IMG/VR virus record: IMGVR_UViG_3300003324_000147
Location: 1 to 25,586 of that record
Direction: 5' to 3' (one strand)
Source of the DNA: a virus
Length of the DNA: 25,586 nucleotides
A program made the translations under genes and the position numbers. The notes below the pieces were generated by a model. That model was not told the DNA's origin. It saw nothing but the letters and a program-made list of their open reading frames with translations, and searched no databases. The stretch's first letter is position 1. Each line of letters starts with the position of its first letter. Shown here in pieces: positions 13,820-21,855 of the stretch.

Positions 13820-15535
13820 ATGCCTACACAAAAGAATCGTCGTAATACCATTTATGGATATCCCAACCCTCAAGCTGGCTTACAGCAAGAGCCTATTGTT
13901 CAGCAAAGGGCTCCTACATCAGCTGATAGTGCAGAATTAGGGACTATCTGGGTTGACCAAAGCGCACAAGACTTCTACATCCTTTGTGACTCTGGTGCTG
14001 GTGGCAATACCTGGACGGCAACTGCTGGTGGAGCAACAGTTCTCACTTCTCTTACTGTCAATCCTGGTGATATTGATGTTACCGCAGGAGACATTAACAT
14101 CGACGCTGGCGACTTTAATATGGACGCAGCAAGCACAGCAACCTTAGGAAACTTAGTAGCTGGCGCTACCACGCTTACTTCTACTCTTGATGTTACCGGA
14201 AACACTCAAGTAGGTGGAACGTTTCACGTGGTTGGTAATGCTACCTTTGATGCAGACGTTGCGGTAACAGGAAACATAACAGTGTCTGGTGACTTCGATA
14301 TAACCTCAGCTGCAGCTTTAAGCTTTACCACTACCTCAGACACAAACCCTGCTATTAGCTTCACCACTAATGGTGGAACTTCAGAAACCATAGTTTTAAC
14401 CAACACCCAAGGTACTTCTACTTCAGCGATTAACTTGGTATCTACTGTTGGTGGCGTTACTGTTGCAGGTGGATTGGCAGGAGCAAATGCTCTTAACCTC
14501 GTAGCTGGCAATGCGGCAGGCGGTATAACGATGGGTGCTGGAACAAATGGTATCCTTATTGGCGCTATTGATGGCCCTATCAGTATTCTTTCAGGAACCG
14601 GAGCAATCGGAGTTGGTAACGATGCTACAGCTCATGCGATCACAATAGGTAACAATACTGGCGCTACAACTGTTGCCATCAACGGTGGAACGGCTGGAGC
14701 AGGTGCTATCAATATCGGAACAACAGCAAACGCTGTGCCTATTGTGATTGGTAACTTCACTGGTGCTACAGCTATTGATATTAACTCTGGATCTGGCGGT
14801 ATTGGGCTCACAGCGCTAAACGCGGCAGTTCAAGTTACTTCTGGAACGGGCCAAATGGATATCGGTTCCGATGCAGCTGCCACCACCATCAATCTCGGTG
14901 TCGCGGCCGCAGTTAAGACCATTACTATAGGTTCAACAAATACAACTTCTTCAACTCAGGTTCAGTCTGGAACGGGCGGCGTAACGCTTCTTGCAACTAA
15001 CGGAACGGTAGCAATCTCGTCTGGTACAGGCGTGATGAACATCTCTGCTGATGGTGCTGCGACCACAGTCAATATTGCAACCGCAAATGCTGCTAAAACA
15101 TTGACAGTAGGTTCAACCAACGCTGGTTCAGCTACCACCTTACGTTCAGGTGCTGCAGGCCTCACTATCCTTTCTGGCACAGGTGCCATGAATATTTCTG
15201 CGGATGCTGCTGCAACTGCTGTAAATGTGGGAACCGGAGCTGCCGCAAAAACTGTCATCGTAGGTTCTACGACTGCTGGTTCTACATTGGCTCTTAATAC
15301 TCCTGTAACTGTCGATGTTGTGGCTGCAAATGGTTTAAGCGTTACAGCAGCTGGTCGTGGATTGAGCTTGCCTGGTGGATTGTTGGTACTTGCTGGTGCG
15401 GGATCTCCTGACACAGCAGTTACAGCTCCTGCAGGTTCATTGTACCTGAGATCAGATCCAGCTGGCGCAACGTCTCGTGCGTACATCAATACTGATGGTG
15501 CGACAGCTTGGACTAATATTACTTGTGCAGCCTGA
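13820..15535 (+). CDS. tail fibre / spike protein with beta-helical repeats
   Basis: 571 residues from ATG 13820, chosen because AAAAGGAG ends 7 bases upstream; ATG 13814 is too close and the long in-frame extension from 13733 runs through the RHH promoter. The N-terminus (PTQKNRRNTIYGYPNPQAGL, then QRAPTSADSAELGTIWVDQ) is a typical virion-attachment segment. From about residue 75 there is a long low-complexity region of Gly/Ala/Thr/Val repeats, e.g. INIGTTANAVPIVIGN, MDIGSDAAATTINLG, MNISADGAATTVNIAT, MNISADAAATAVNVG, spaced about 50 residues apart, consistent with a trimeric beta-helix fibre. The C-terminus (AGSLYLRSDP...YINTDGATAWTNI) is common at the ends of phage fibres. Likely host recognition or fibre shaft. 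Confidence 0.75.
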   Translation: MPTQKNRRNTIYGYPNPQAGLQQEPIVQQRAPTSADSAELGTIWVDQSAQDFYILCDSGAGGNTWTATAGGATVLTSLTVNPGDIDVTAGDINIDAGDFNMDAASTATLGNLVAGATTLTSTLDVTGNTQVGGTFHVVGNATFDADVAVTGNITVSGDFDITSAAALSFTTTSDTNPAISFTTNGGTSETIVLTNTQGTSTSAINLVSTVGGVTVAGGLAGANALNLVAGNAAGGITMGAGTNGILIGAIDGPISILSGTGAIGVGNDATAHAITIGNNTGATTVAINGGTAGAGAINIGTTANAVPIVIGNFTGATAIDINSGSGGIGLTALNAAVQVTSGTGQMDIGSDAAATTINLGVAAAVKTITIGSTNTTSSTQVQSGTGGVTLLATNGTVAISSGTGVMNISADGAATTVNIATANAAKTLTVGSTNAGSATTLRSGAAGLTILSGTGAMNISADAAATAVNVGTGAAAKTVIVGSTTAGSTLALNTPVTVDVVAANGLSVTAAGRGLSLPGGLLVLAGAGSPDTAVTAPAGSLYLRSDPAGATSRAYINTDGATAWTNITCAA

Positions 15536-15593
15536 TCATTAGGATTTTCTAACAATCGTGGTATCCTTTGTTCAAAAACTAGCAAGGGATGCC

Positions 15594-16193
15594 ATGATTA
15601 AAGATAGACAATGCGAATTCTGTGGTAAGGAATTTCAAGTGAGAGATAAGAGACAAGTGGGAAGATTCTGTTCTTCTTTATGCAATAGGAAGGTTCTTCG
15701 AGAAAATCAGTTAAAGGCTCGAGAGCAATATCTTTTGAATGAGACTGAAGATCAGAAATCCAATTGGCTCAAGAAGCACTATGAAAAATTTGTTATAAGG
15801 GATGAAGGTAACTGTTGGGAATGGAGTGGAAGTAAGATTAATGGGTATGCCAATTTCAACCATCGTGGGAAAATTATGAAGGCTCATAGGGCAAGTTGGA
15901 TTATTCATAACGGACCCATTCCGGACTCTATGTTTGTTCTTCATAAATGTGATGTTAGGCATTGTAGTAACCCCGATCACCTATTCTTAGGAACCCATAC
16001 TGATAACATGCGTGATATGGCTAAAAAACATAGAACTGGTGTTAGATGTAAATTAACGTTAGAACAAGTTTATGAGATAAAAAATCTTCTATCGTTGGGG
16101 GTATCCATGACAAAATTGTCGAAGAAGTATGGAGTATCGGATGTCGCTATACACAATATAAAGAATGGCATCACATGGAAGAAGGCAATTTAG
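15594..16193 (+). CDS. freestanding HNH homing endonuclease
   Basis: 199 residues from ATG 15594 (AAGGGATGCC upstream; the GTG at 15558 has no ribosome site). The N-terminus is a zinc finger, C7-x2-C10 and C26-x3-C30. The central HNH nuclease runs about 68-135: CWEWSGSKINGYANF, KAHRASWIIHNGPIP, VLHKCDVRHCSNPDHLFLG, TDNMRDM, with His98, His129 and the Asn between them as expected catalytic or metal-site residues. The C-terminus (about 143-199, LSLGVSMTKLSKKYGVSDVA) is a helix-turn-helix DNA-binding segment. The gene is visibly more AT-rich than its neighbours, which suggests recent arrival. It is not inside a recognisable intron. It makes a site-specific cut or nick that promotes spread of itself or of a linked intron; the target is unknown. 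Confidence 0.9.
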   Translation: MIKDRQCEFCGKEFQVRDKRQVGRFCSSLCNRKVLRENQLKAREQYLLNETEDQKSNWLKKHYEKFVIRDEGNCWEWSGSKINGYANFNHRGKIMKAHRASWIIHNGPIPDSMFVLHKCDVRHCSNPDHLFLGTHTDNMRDMAKKHRTGVRCKLTLEQVYEIKNLLSLGVSMTKLSKKYGVSDVAIHNIKNGITWKKAI

Positions 16194-16215
16194 ACTAGGC
16201 TTTCATTACTACTCG

Positions 16216-16254
16216 GCATGGCTCTCTGGTCTTAAAAGGATTGGAGAGCTATGC
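16216..16254 (+). other. long wobble-rich stem-loop downstream of the HNH gene
   Basis: Bases 16216-16232 pair with 16238-16254 around UAAAA: 17 consecutive pairs, five of them G-U on the + strand (they would be C-A mismatches on the minus strand). This polarity points to a role as RNA in the sense transcript, for instance as a terminator, processing site or translation block for the next gene, whose AAAGGAG begins at 16272. No strong U-tract follows. Confidence 0.5.
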
Positions 16255-16282
16255 TTGGCCAAACAATAAAAAAGGAGATTCT

Positions 16283-16468
16283 ATGGAAACCAAGCAGCAC
16301 GTCACGCTCGAAGTTCAAAAGGGCGATTATATCTTCGTTTTTCACATGCCAGTAGGAGCAAGTTGGGGCAACGCAATAGATGCTTCATTTGATATCTTAC
16401 AGCGACTTAATCAACTCGCAGCTCAATCTGCTGAGCAGTTAAAGCCGGCTGAACAGGAAGGGGTGTAG
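16283..16468 (+). CDS. 61-residue hypothetical protein
   Basis: Start at ATG 16283 with AAAAAAGGAG about 6 bases upstream. The protein METKQHVTLEVQKGDYIFVF... continues HMPVGASWGNAIDASFDILQ and ends in an acidic/Gln-rich tail (SAEQLKPAEQEGV). It has a beta hairpin followed by an amphipathic helix, with no membrane or signal segment. It is the first of a compact chain of small genes before the large fibre: 1 base separates its stop from the next start. The family is commonly seen as a small protein in phage structural regions, but no function is recognised. Confidence 0.65.
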   Translation: METKQHVTLEVQKGDYIFVFHMPVGASWGNAIDASFDILQRLNQLAAQSAEQLKPAEQEGV

Positions 16469-16469
16469 T

Positions 16470-16796
16470 ATGGCACAAAATTCAGTTAAGCCATTACTTT
16501 TGGCATCCTTCAACTCAGCAGGTATGACCGGAAACTATCAAGTAGCTAATGGCTTAGGATTCGCTCATGCGCCATTTTTGGTGCGTATTATAAATGCAAG
16601 CAATGCGGCCGTTACTGTCAGCTTTAATGGTGTGGATGATCATGATTTCATCCCAGCAAATAGCGTCCTTGTGCTTCCTACTCAATCAGAGTCGCAACCT
16701 AAAGCGCAAGTTGCATTATTCCCTAAAAATACCAAGGTATTCTTAAAGGGAGCTGCAGGCGTAGGTATCATTTACGTAGCTGGCTACTTCGTATAA
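16470..16796 (+). CDS. small beta protein, decoration/fibre-associated (paralogue of next gene)
   Basis: 108 residues, starting 1 base after the previous stop, with GGGGTGTAG as ribosome site. A beta-sandwich-like sequence: PLLLASFNSAGMTGNYQVAN, then PFLVRIINASNAAVTVSFNGVDDHDFIPANS and FLKGAAGVGIIYVAGYFV. It shares with the gene at 16809 the order G-x-Y, F-A-x-P, V-R-x-I, a central NGVDDH motif, A-N-(S/G) and an aromatic beta C-terminus, so the two are paralogues. The NGVDDH motif looks like a turn, possibly ion-binding. Probable virion accessory protein close to the fibres. Confidence 0.65.
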   Translation: MAQNSVKPLLLASFNSAGMTGNYQVANGLGFAHAPFLVRIINASNAAVTVSFNGVDDHDFIPANSVLVLPTQSESQPKAQVALFPKNTKVFLKGAAGVGIIYVAGYFV

Positions 16797-16808
16797 AAAG
16801 GAGAGAGA

Positions 16809-17162
16809 ATGAGTAATTTAGCAAGTTCAATCCGCGTCAGGTTTGAACCATTACGAAGTATTGCCTTCGGCGGTATATCAGGAACCTATGCAGGCGTAGG
16901 AACCCCGTTTGCCAATCCCGTTCGTCTGATATGCATAGATAATGCTACAGATGAGAATGTCTTAATTTCTATAAACGGTGTCGATGATCATAGTTGGGTT
17001 GCTGCCAATGGGTTCAAGCTCTTTGACTACACTTCCAACAAGGGAGAAAAGGCGGGGCTTCTTGAGCAACCGCAAGGTGATCGCATCTATGTGAAAGCAG
17101 AAGGCTCAAATCCCACGTCAGGTAATGTATATGTAACCGTTATATATGCCTCACAGGTGTAA
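16809..17162 (+). CDS. small beta protein, paralogue of the gene at 16470
   Basis: 117 residues; AAAAGGAGAGAGA precedes the ATG. Sequence pattern SSIRVRFEPLRSIAFGGISG, then ANPVRLICIDNATDENVLIS, INGVDDHSWVAANG and IYVKAEG...VYVTVIYASQV. The conserved NGVDDH and the surrounding beta pattern match the upstream 108-residue protein, showing a tandem duplication followed by strong divergence. The next start follows 9 bases after its stop. Likely a small structural protein that decorates or connects fibres; the function is not established. Confidence 0.65.
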   Translation: MSNLASSIRVRFEPLRSIAFGGISGTYAGVGTPFANPVRLICIDNATDENVLISINGVDDHSWVAANGFKLFDYTSNKGEKAGLLEQPQGDRIYVKAEGSNPTSGNVYVTVIYASQV

Positions 17163-17171
17163 AGGAGTGCC

Positions 17172-19229
17172 ATGTCACAATCGGGTATCTTAAATCGTGG
17201 CACCATTCCTCCCTTTACGGCTGTTGAGACGCTAACGGGAAACTCAGGAGGTCCGGTAGGACCCGATGGTGCTAATAATATTAATGTGGTTGGTACGGGA
17301 GTTATTACTGTCGTAGGCAACCCGGGAACTAACACTTTAACCATAACCCCATCCGGGGATATTGCTTCAAGCTTCATAACAAACCCAGCGACAGGAACGG
17401 CAACACCAGCGGCAGGAGTACTTACTTTTGCAGGTGCTGGAGGGGTTACTGTCACGGCAGGGGGCAGTACCGTGACAATTGACGGTGCGGCCATATCTGC
17501 AGGCACTATTACCGGCAACACCGGAGGCCCTCAAGGTCAGACGGCAGGCAACTGGAATATTGTTACTGCTAATAGCACCGTCGTGGTGGCAGGAGCCGCT
17601 TCAACCTTCACCATGGATTTTGGACTTCGTAATCTCTTTTTAGGGGTTACTCCTCCCTTAACTATAGGGGATGAAAACGTTGCAGTTGGGTTCTCGGCAG
17701 GACTTTCTATAACTTCGTCTATAGCAAACGTACTGGTTGGATTTAATGCTGGCACTAACCTAGTAGATGGAGATAGCAACGTTGCCATTGGTGATAATGC
17801 GCTCGCTTCCGCAAGTACGGGAAATAGCGAAAACGTAGCCGTCGGTGCCAATGCGCTATTAAATCTCACTACGAACACTACAGACAATACAGCAGTCGGC
17901 TTCAGCTGCTTGAACAATTTAGATACAGGAAGCAGTAATACTGCCCTTGGATTCGAGGCAGGAAATGCCTATAACGGTTCAGAGTCATTCAACATCGTTA
18001 TAGGAAACTCAGGTCAGAATGGAGAGAGCGGCACTACAAGAATCGGTACCAATGGTAATCAGACTACTTGTTATATTGCGGGTATTGACGGAGTCGATGT
18101 TGGATCTGTTGCAACTGTGGTAACAGAAGCCGGAGACCAACTAGGAACAGCAGTTCTCACTGCAGGGACCGGCATTAGTATTACGCCTGGGGCTAATACA
18201 ATTACCATTGATGCTACCACGGGCGGTGTCACCTCTATAACAGGTAATACTGGAGGTGCCCAAACTGGTGCTATCACTATAGTTACCTCTAATTCTACTC
18301 CGATATTTGCTGGCGCTGCAGGAACTCTCACACTCGATTTTGCGCTTACTGACAATCTCCTTTTGGGATCTTCTGGAGGGGCTATAACGACTGCCGATAC
18401 GAACGTTGGTTATGGTAAATTAGCAGCGGCATCTCTCTCAACAGGAGATAGCAATGCGTTTATAGGCTACGAGTCTGGGGTTTCTTATACAACGGGGAAT
18501 AACTCAACAGCGGTTGGCGCATTTTCTATGTTTAGTGCAGTAGCAGGTGCTTCCAACAACACTGCAATTGGCTATTCGAGCCTTTATAACTTGGCTGGCG
18601 CAGGAACAAATAACACGTGCCTAGGGCTTAACTCTGCAACTGCTTACACGACCACAGAGAGCAACAACATTGTCATTGGAAGTACGGGTGTTATTGCTGA
18701 CAACAATAGAATTCGTATAGGAACCAACGGTACACACACCTCTTGCTTTATAACGGGTATAGATACGGTTAACGTTGGTTCAGTTGCAAAAGTAGTAACT
18801 ATGGCAAGTGATCAATTGGGAACCGCTACCATAACTGCTGGAGCCGGTATAACGGTTACTCCAGGAGCCAACACTATTACTATCGCGTCTAGTGCAACTG
18901 CATTCACGTGGAGTGTTATTACTGTCAACCAGACAGCGGTAGTCAACAATGGCTACTTCTGTAACAAGGCAGGGACGCTCGCGCTCGCTCTCCCTGCAGC
19001 ATCTGCAGTGGGAGACACCATCGTAGTGACCAATGAAAACACAGCTCTTGGCGTTCAATTTACCCAGGCTGCTGGTCAACAGATCTTGATAGCAAATACC
19101 AATACGACGCTAGGAGCGACAGGAACACTTACATCGTCAGCGGTTGGTGACACGTTACAAATTGTCTGCTTAACAGCAAACACCATCTGGAGAGTGACGT
19201 ATATGGTAGGAAACTGGAGCGTAGTATAA
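17172..19229 (+). CDS. large tail fibre with YadA-head-like repeats (block A, copy 1)
   Basis: 685 residues; AAAGGAG precedes the ATG. Two homologous halves of about 240 residues: each starts with TGNTGG, runs through an NST...GAA.T.T.DF.L..NL.LG segment and then a left-handed beta-roll-like array of short repeats (SNVAIGDNALA, ENVAVGANALL, DNTAVGFSCLN, SNTALGFEAG; in the second half NSTAVGAFSMF, NNTAIGYSSLY, NNTCLGLNSAT), ending RIGTNG...CxIxGIDxVxVGSVA. These x-N-x-A-(I/V)-G repeats resemble heads of trimeric autotransporter adhesins such as YadA. Residues about 580-685 (YFCNKAGTLALALPA to GNWSVV) form a C-terminal domain shared with the gene at 20992. Probably trimeric and host-binding. 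Confidence 0.75.
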   Translation: MSQSGILNRGTIPPFTAVETLTGNSGGPVGPDGANNINVVGTGVITVVGNPGTNTLTITPSGDIASSFITNPATGTATPAAGVLTFAGAGGVTVTAGGSTVTIDGAAISAGTITGNTGGPQGQTAGNWNIVTANSTVVVAGAASTFTMDFGLRNLFLGVTPPLTIGDENVAVGFSAGLSITSSIANVLVGFNAGTNLVDGDSNVAIGDNALASASTGNSENVAVGANALLNLTTNTTDNTAVGFSCLNNLDTGSSNTALGFEAGNAYNGSESFNIVIGNSGQNGESGTTRIGTNGNQTTCYIAGIDGVDVGSVATVVTEAGDQLGTAVLTAGTGISITPGANTITIDATTGGVTSITGNTGGAQTGAITIVTSNSTPIFAGAAGTLTLDFALTDNLLLGSSGGAITTADTNVGYGKLAAASLSTGDSNAFIGYESGVSYTTGNNSTAVGAFSMFSAVAGASNNTAIGYSSLYNLAGAGTNNTCLGLNSATAYTTTESNNIVIGSTGVIADNNRIRIGTNGTHTSCFITGIDTVNVGSVAKVVTMASDQLGTATITAGAGITVTPGANTITIASSATAFTWSVITVNQTAVVNNGYFCNKAGTLALALPAASAVGDTIVVTNENTALGVQFTQAAGQQILIANTNTTLGATGTLTSSAVGDTLQIVCLTANTIWRVTYMVGNWSVV

Positions 19230-19238
19230 GGAAAGCTT

Positions 19239-20099
19239 ATGGCAACGATAAATAATTGGAATAATCAGATAGCAGGAGCAATTACTGCTATTACTTTAAA
19301 TGCCGGTACCAATACCGTAGGCGTTTCAACAGATGCATCTACCACGACTGTGTCGCTGGCGACCGGAGCAGGCGTTAAAACGGTCACATTAGGCAGTACT
19401 AATAGCACGTCTACTACGAATCTTCAGGCAGGATCGGGAGGCATTAAGATTCCTGCTTTTGCAGAAGGGGCTCTTGTTACCAGTTCTTCCGGTGTAATAT
19501 CAACCGTGACAGGAACAGCGGGATACGTGCTTACTGCCAATACAGCAGGAACGGCTCCTAGCTTTCAGGCTGCAAGTACGGGAACGGGAAACATGGTCCT
19601 TATCCAAAGTCAGAATGCAAGCTCTTCTTCTACGCTTGACTTTACGAGTGGGGTGACGGGCTATACCTATTACGTCATAGAGTTTCTAGCAGTCCTTCCA
19701 GCAACTGATAATACTGATCTTCAGATGCAGTATACCAAAGACGGTGGAAGCACTTGGGAAGCAGGAACTCAGTACGTTTACTTTCTAAGTAAGACGGTCT
19801 CAAGTGCGTCTACGTTTGCTGCAACTAATAGCACAGGAACCAGCCAATTTGTTCTGTCTTCAGGAACCAGTAATAGCTCAGCGTATGCGCTTTATGGTAG
19901 TGCTAATCTGTACGGATTTACTAATACTTCACGGCAGGCGACTTCAAGTATCGTGAGCGCTAACTCTTCTTTGGCTACCATGCAGGCTTTGGGTGCTATG
20001 CGATTTACCAGTACAACGGGAACGGTTAATGGAGTGCGTATTAAGTTCTCTTCTGGAAACATTGCTAGTGGCACTATTCGTCTGTTTGGCGTGTCATAA
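19239..20099 (+). CDS. tail fibre protein, type 1 C-terminus (block B, copy 1)
   Basis: 286 residues; AAGGAAAGC before the ATG. Residues 1-115 are a conserved N-terminal part, beginning WNNQIAGAITAITLNAGTN, with an ALVTSSSGVISTVTG segment and VLTANTAGTAPSFQ linker. From about residue 119 a distinct C-terminal domain (LIQSQNASSSSTLDFTSG, YTYYVIEFLAVLPATDNTDL, then DGGSTWEAG and ending SGTIRLFGVS) matches that of the gene at 21856. The same N-terminal part also begins the genes at 20109, 21856 and 22735. Likely trimeric receptor-binding fibre tips or fibre segments. No enzyme motif. Confidence 0.7.
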   Translation: MATINNWNNQIAGAITAITLNAGTNTVGVSTDASTTTVSLATGAGVKTVTLGSTNSTSTTNLQAGSGGIKIPAFAEGALVTSSSGVISTVTGTAGYVLTANTAGTAPSFQAASTGTGNMVLIQSQNASSSSTLDFTSGVTGYTYYVIEFLAVLPATDNTDLQMQYTKDGGSTWEAGTQYVYFLSKTVSSASTFAATNSTGTSQFVLSSGTSNSSAYALYGSANLYGFTNTSRQATSSIVSANSSLATMQALGAMRFTSTTGTVNGVRIKFSSGNIASGTIRLFGVS

Positions 20100-20108
20100 G
20101 GAGACAGC

Positions 20109-20975
20109 ATGGCAACAATCAATAGCTGGAATAATCAGATAGCGGCTGCTATCACCCCTATCACGCTCAACTCAGGTACCAACGCCGTAAACATTTCCAC
20201 TGATGCAGCAGCAACCACCGTGAATTTCGCTACGGGAGGCGGCGTCAAGACGGTCACTTTAGGCAGTACCAACTCGACTTCTACCACTAACTTGCAGGCA
20301 GGTTCTGGGGGTATAAAGATCCCTGCTTTTGCCGAAGGTGTACTCACCACGAGCTCATCAGGAGTAATATCCACCGTGACAGGAACTTCTACCTATGTTC
20401 TTACTGCAAATACGGCAGGAACAGCTCCGAGCTTCAAGGTGTTTGCTCCTGCAGGAGTGAAGACCTTGATACAGACGCAGACGGTTTCAGGGGCATCAAC
20501 TGTTGACTTTACAACAGGTATTACAGGATATACTTACTACATCCTTGAAGCGCTCAACTATTCCATTAGTACCGCTAACCAGATACTGCGCATATTTCTG
20601 TCGAGCAATGCAGGATCATCTTGGACGAGTTATGGATCTGCGTATTTCCAACAGGCTAACCAGACTGGGGCAAGCACCTTTCGTGGCTCAGGAGGAAGTC
20701 TGGCCGGATCTAACGGTTTTGCATTACTGAATGGGTTCCAAGGAACGACCTCAGGCGGTATCGCGTACAGTTATGTGAAGCTCTTTGGGTTCGATTCATC
20801 ATCGATTAATAAGCAGGCTATCCAGGTAGGCGTAGACGCATCCAACAACGCGGTTGATAGAGAGCAACTCTTACATGTTGCAGAAAGCACAACTACCACG
20901 GTCGTGAACGGGGTTAGATGCAACCCTACAACGGGAACCGTTACGGGAACCTTTAGATTATTTGGCGTCATGTAA
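20109..20975 (+). CDS. tail fibre protein, type 2 C-terminus (block C, copy 1)
   Basis: 288 residues; AAGGAGACAGC before the ATG. The N-terminal 115 residues (INSWNNQIAAAITPITLNSG onward) are nearly the same as in the previous gene, including the IKIPAFAEG and GTAPSF segments. The C-terminal domain differs: KTLIQTQTVSGASTVDFTTG, YTYYILEALNYSIS, SSNAGSSWTSYGS, LLNGFQGTTSG, then NAVDREQLLHVAES and ending GTFRLFGVM. It matches the C-terminal domain of the gene at 22735. Type 1 and type 2 domains share the opening (LIQ.Q...DF..G.TGYTYY) and the RLFGV end, so they are distant versions of one fold. Likely a receptor-binding fibre module. Confidence 0.7.
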   Translation: MATINSWNNQIAAAITPITLNSGTNAVNISTDAAATTVNFATGGGVKTVTLGSTNSTSTTNLQAGSGGIKIPAFAEGVLTTSSSGVISTVTGTSTYVLTANTAGTAPSFKVFAPAGVKTLIQTQTVSGASTVDFTTGITGYTYYILEALNYSISTANQILRIFLSSNAGSSWTSYGSAYFQQANQTGASTFRGSGGSLAGSNGFALLNGFQGTTSGGIAYSYVKLFGFDSSSINKQAIQVGVDASNNAVDREQLLHVAESTTTTVVNGVRCNPTTGTVTGTFRLFGVM

Positions 20976-20991
20976 CAAAAAAAGGAGAAGT

Positions 20992-21846
20992 ATGAGCAAT
21001 AGACTAGGCGGAAAGCAAGGTACTGCCTATTTAGGAACCAATGCTAACCAGCCACCTAACACAACGTATAATAATAGACCACCAACACAGTATGACACGC
21101 AGAATGTCTCTATTGGTGACTTCTGGCTTGATAGCAGTGCGTCCGGGATAGCAAAGATCTGGTGCTTGGTTTCTCTTGCAGGAGATGCCATGTCAAAAGG
21201 TTCTCTTGCAGAATGGGTTCAGCTATCTGCTGGGGATCTTGAGACATTAACGGGAAATTCTGGTGGTGCTGTATTTCCTGATGGATCTGGTAACATAAAC
21301 GTTGTCGGCGATGGATCAACCATAGATATAGTGGGCAATCCGGGAACTAATACTCTGACAGTTGCTGTTGTAGGAACCGGCGTCCTGTCTTCTTTGACTG
21401 GGAATACGGGTGGTCCTGTGTTTCCTACAGCTGGCAATACCAATATAGTGGGCTCAGGCGGTATTACCGTTACTGGTAACCCAGGAACCAGCACTCTCAC
21501 CATTTCTTCCTCTAATGAAGTCTCTTGGAGCACCATTGTTGCTGATCAAACAGCGGCCGTAGATAACGGTTATTTCTGTAATAAGGCCGGTACTTTGTTA
21601 TTGGCTCTTCCTGCTGTTTCAGTAGAAGGAGACATTATAGAAGTTGCTAACGAAAACACTGCTTTGGGTATCCAGTTCACACAGGCTGCAGGCCAACAAA
21701 TTCTTCTTGGGAACTCGTCAACCACCTTGGGTGCTGCTGGGACGTTAACGTCTTCAGATGTTGGCGACACGTTGAAAATTGTGTGCAAGGTAGCCAATAC
21801 CATATGGCGGGTAACAAGTGTGGTTGGAAACTGGAGCATTGTATAA
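20992..21846 (+). CDS. tail fibre protein sharing the large fibre's C-terminal domain (block A, copy 2)
   Basis: 284 residues from ATG 20992 (AAAAAAAGGAGAAGT upstream; the in-frame TTG at 20962 lies in the previous gene). The N-terminus differs from other block members (SNRLGGKQGTAYLGTNANQP, then a YDTQNVSIGDFWLD segment) and looks like a fibre attachment segment related to the one at 13820. Two TGNxGG repeats follow (LTGNSGGAVFPDGSGNINVV; LTGNTGGPVFPTAGNTNIVG). Residues about 179-284 (WSTIVADQTAAVDNGYFCNK to GNWSIV) match the last 106 residues of the fibre at 17172, with CxxxAGTLxLALPA and ANTIWRVT conserved. It lacks the YadA-like repeats of its partner. Confidence 0.7.
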   Translation: MSNRLGGKQGTAYLGTNANQPPNTTYNNRPPTQYDTQNVSIGDFWLDSSASGIAKIWCLVSLAGDAMSKGSLAEWVQLSAGDLETLTGNSGGAVFPDGSGNINVVGDGSTIDIVGNPGTNTLTVAVVGTGVLSSLTGNTGGPVFPTAGNTNIVGSGGITVTGNPGTSTLTISSSNEVSWSTIVADQTAAVDNGYFCNKAGTLLLALPAVSVEGDIIEVANENTALGIQFTQAAGQQILLGNSSTTLGAAGTLTSSDVGDTLKIVCKVANTIWRVTSVVGNWSIV

Positions 21847-21855
21847 AGGAATACC

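Noticed and set aside
14962-15585. Long minus-strand open frame of 207 codons opposite the fibre gene
   Set aside because: Made of Val/Ala/Pro-rich low-complexity sequence mirroring the Gly/Ala/Thr repeats of the real gene; no ribosome site. Similar shadows lie opposite the other fibre genes and the Gly/Ala-rich genes at 409 and 1182.
15536-16282. HNH gene lying inside a second group I intron
   Set aside because: No P7-like pair, no P1 with U-G and no split reading frame: the upstream fibre ends normally and the downstream gene has its own start.
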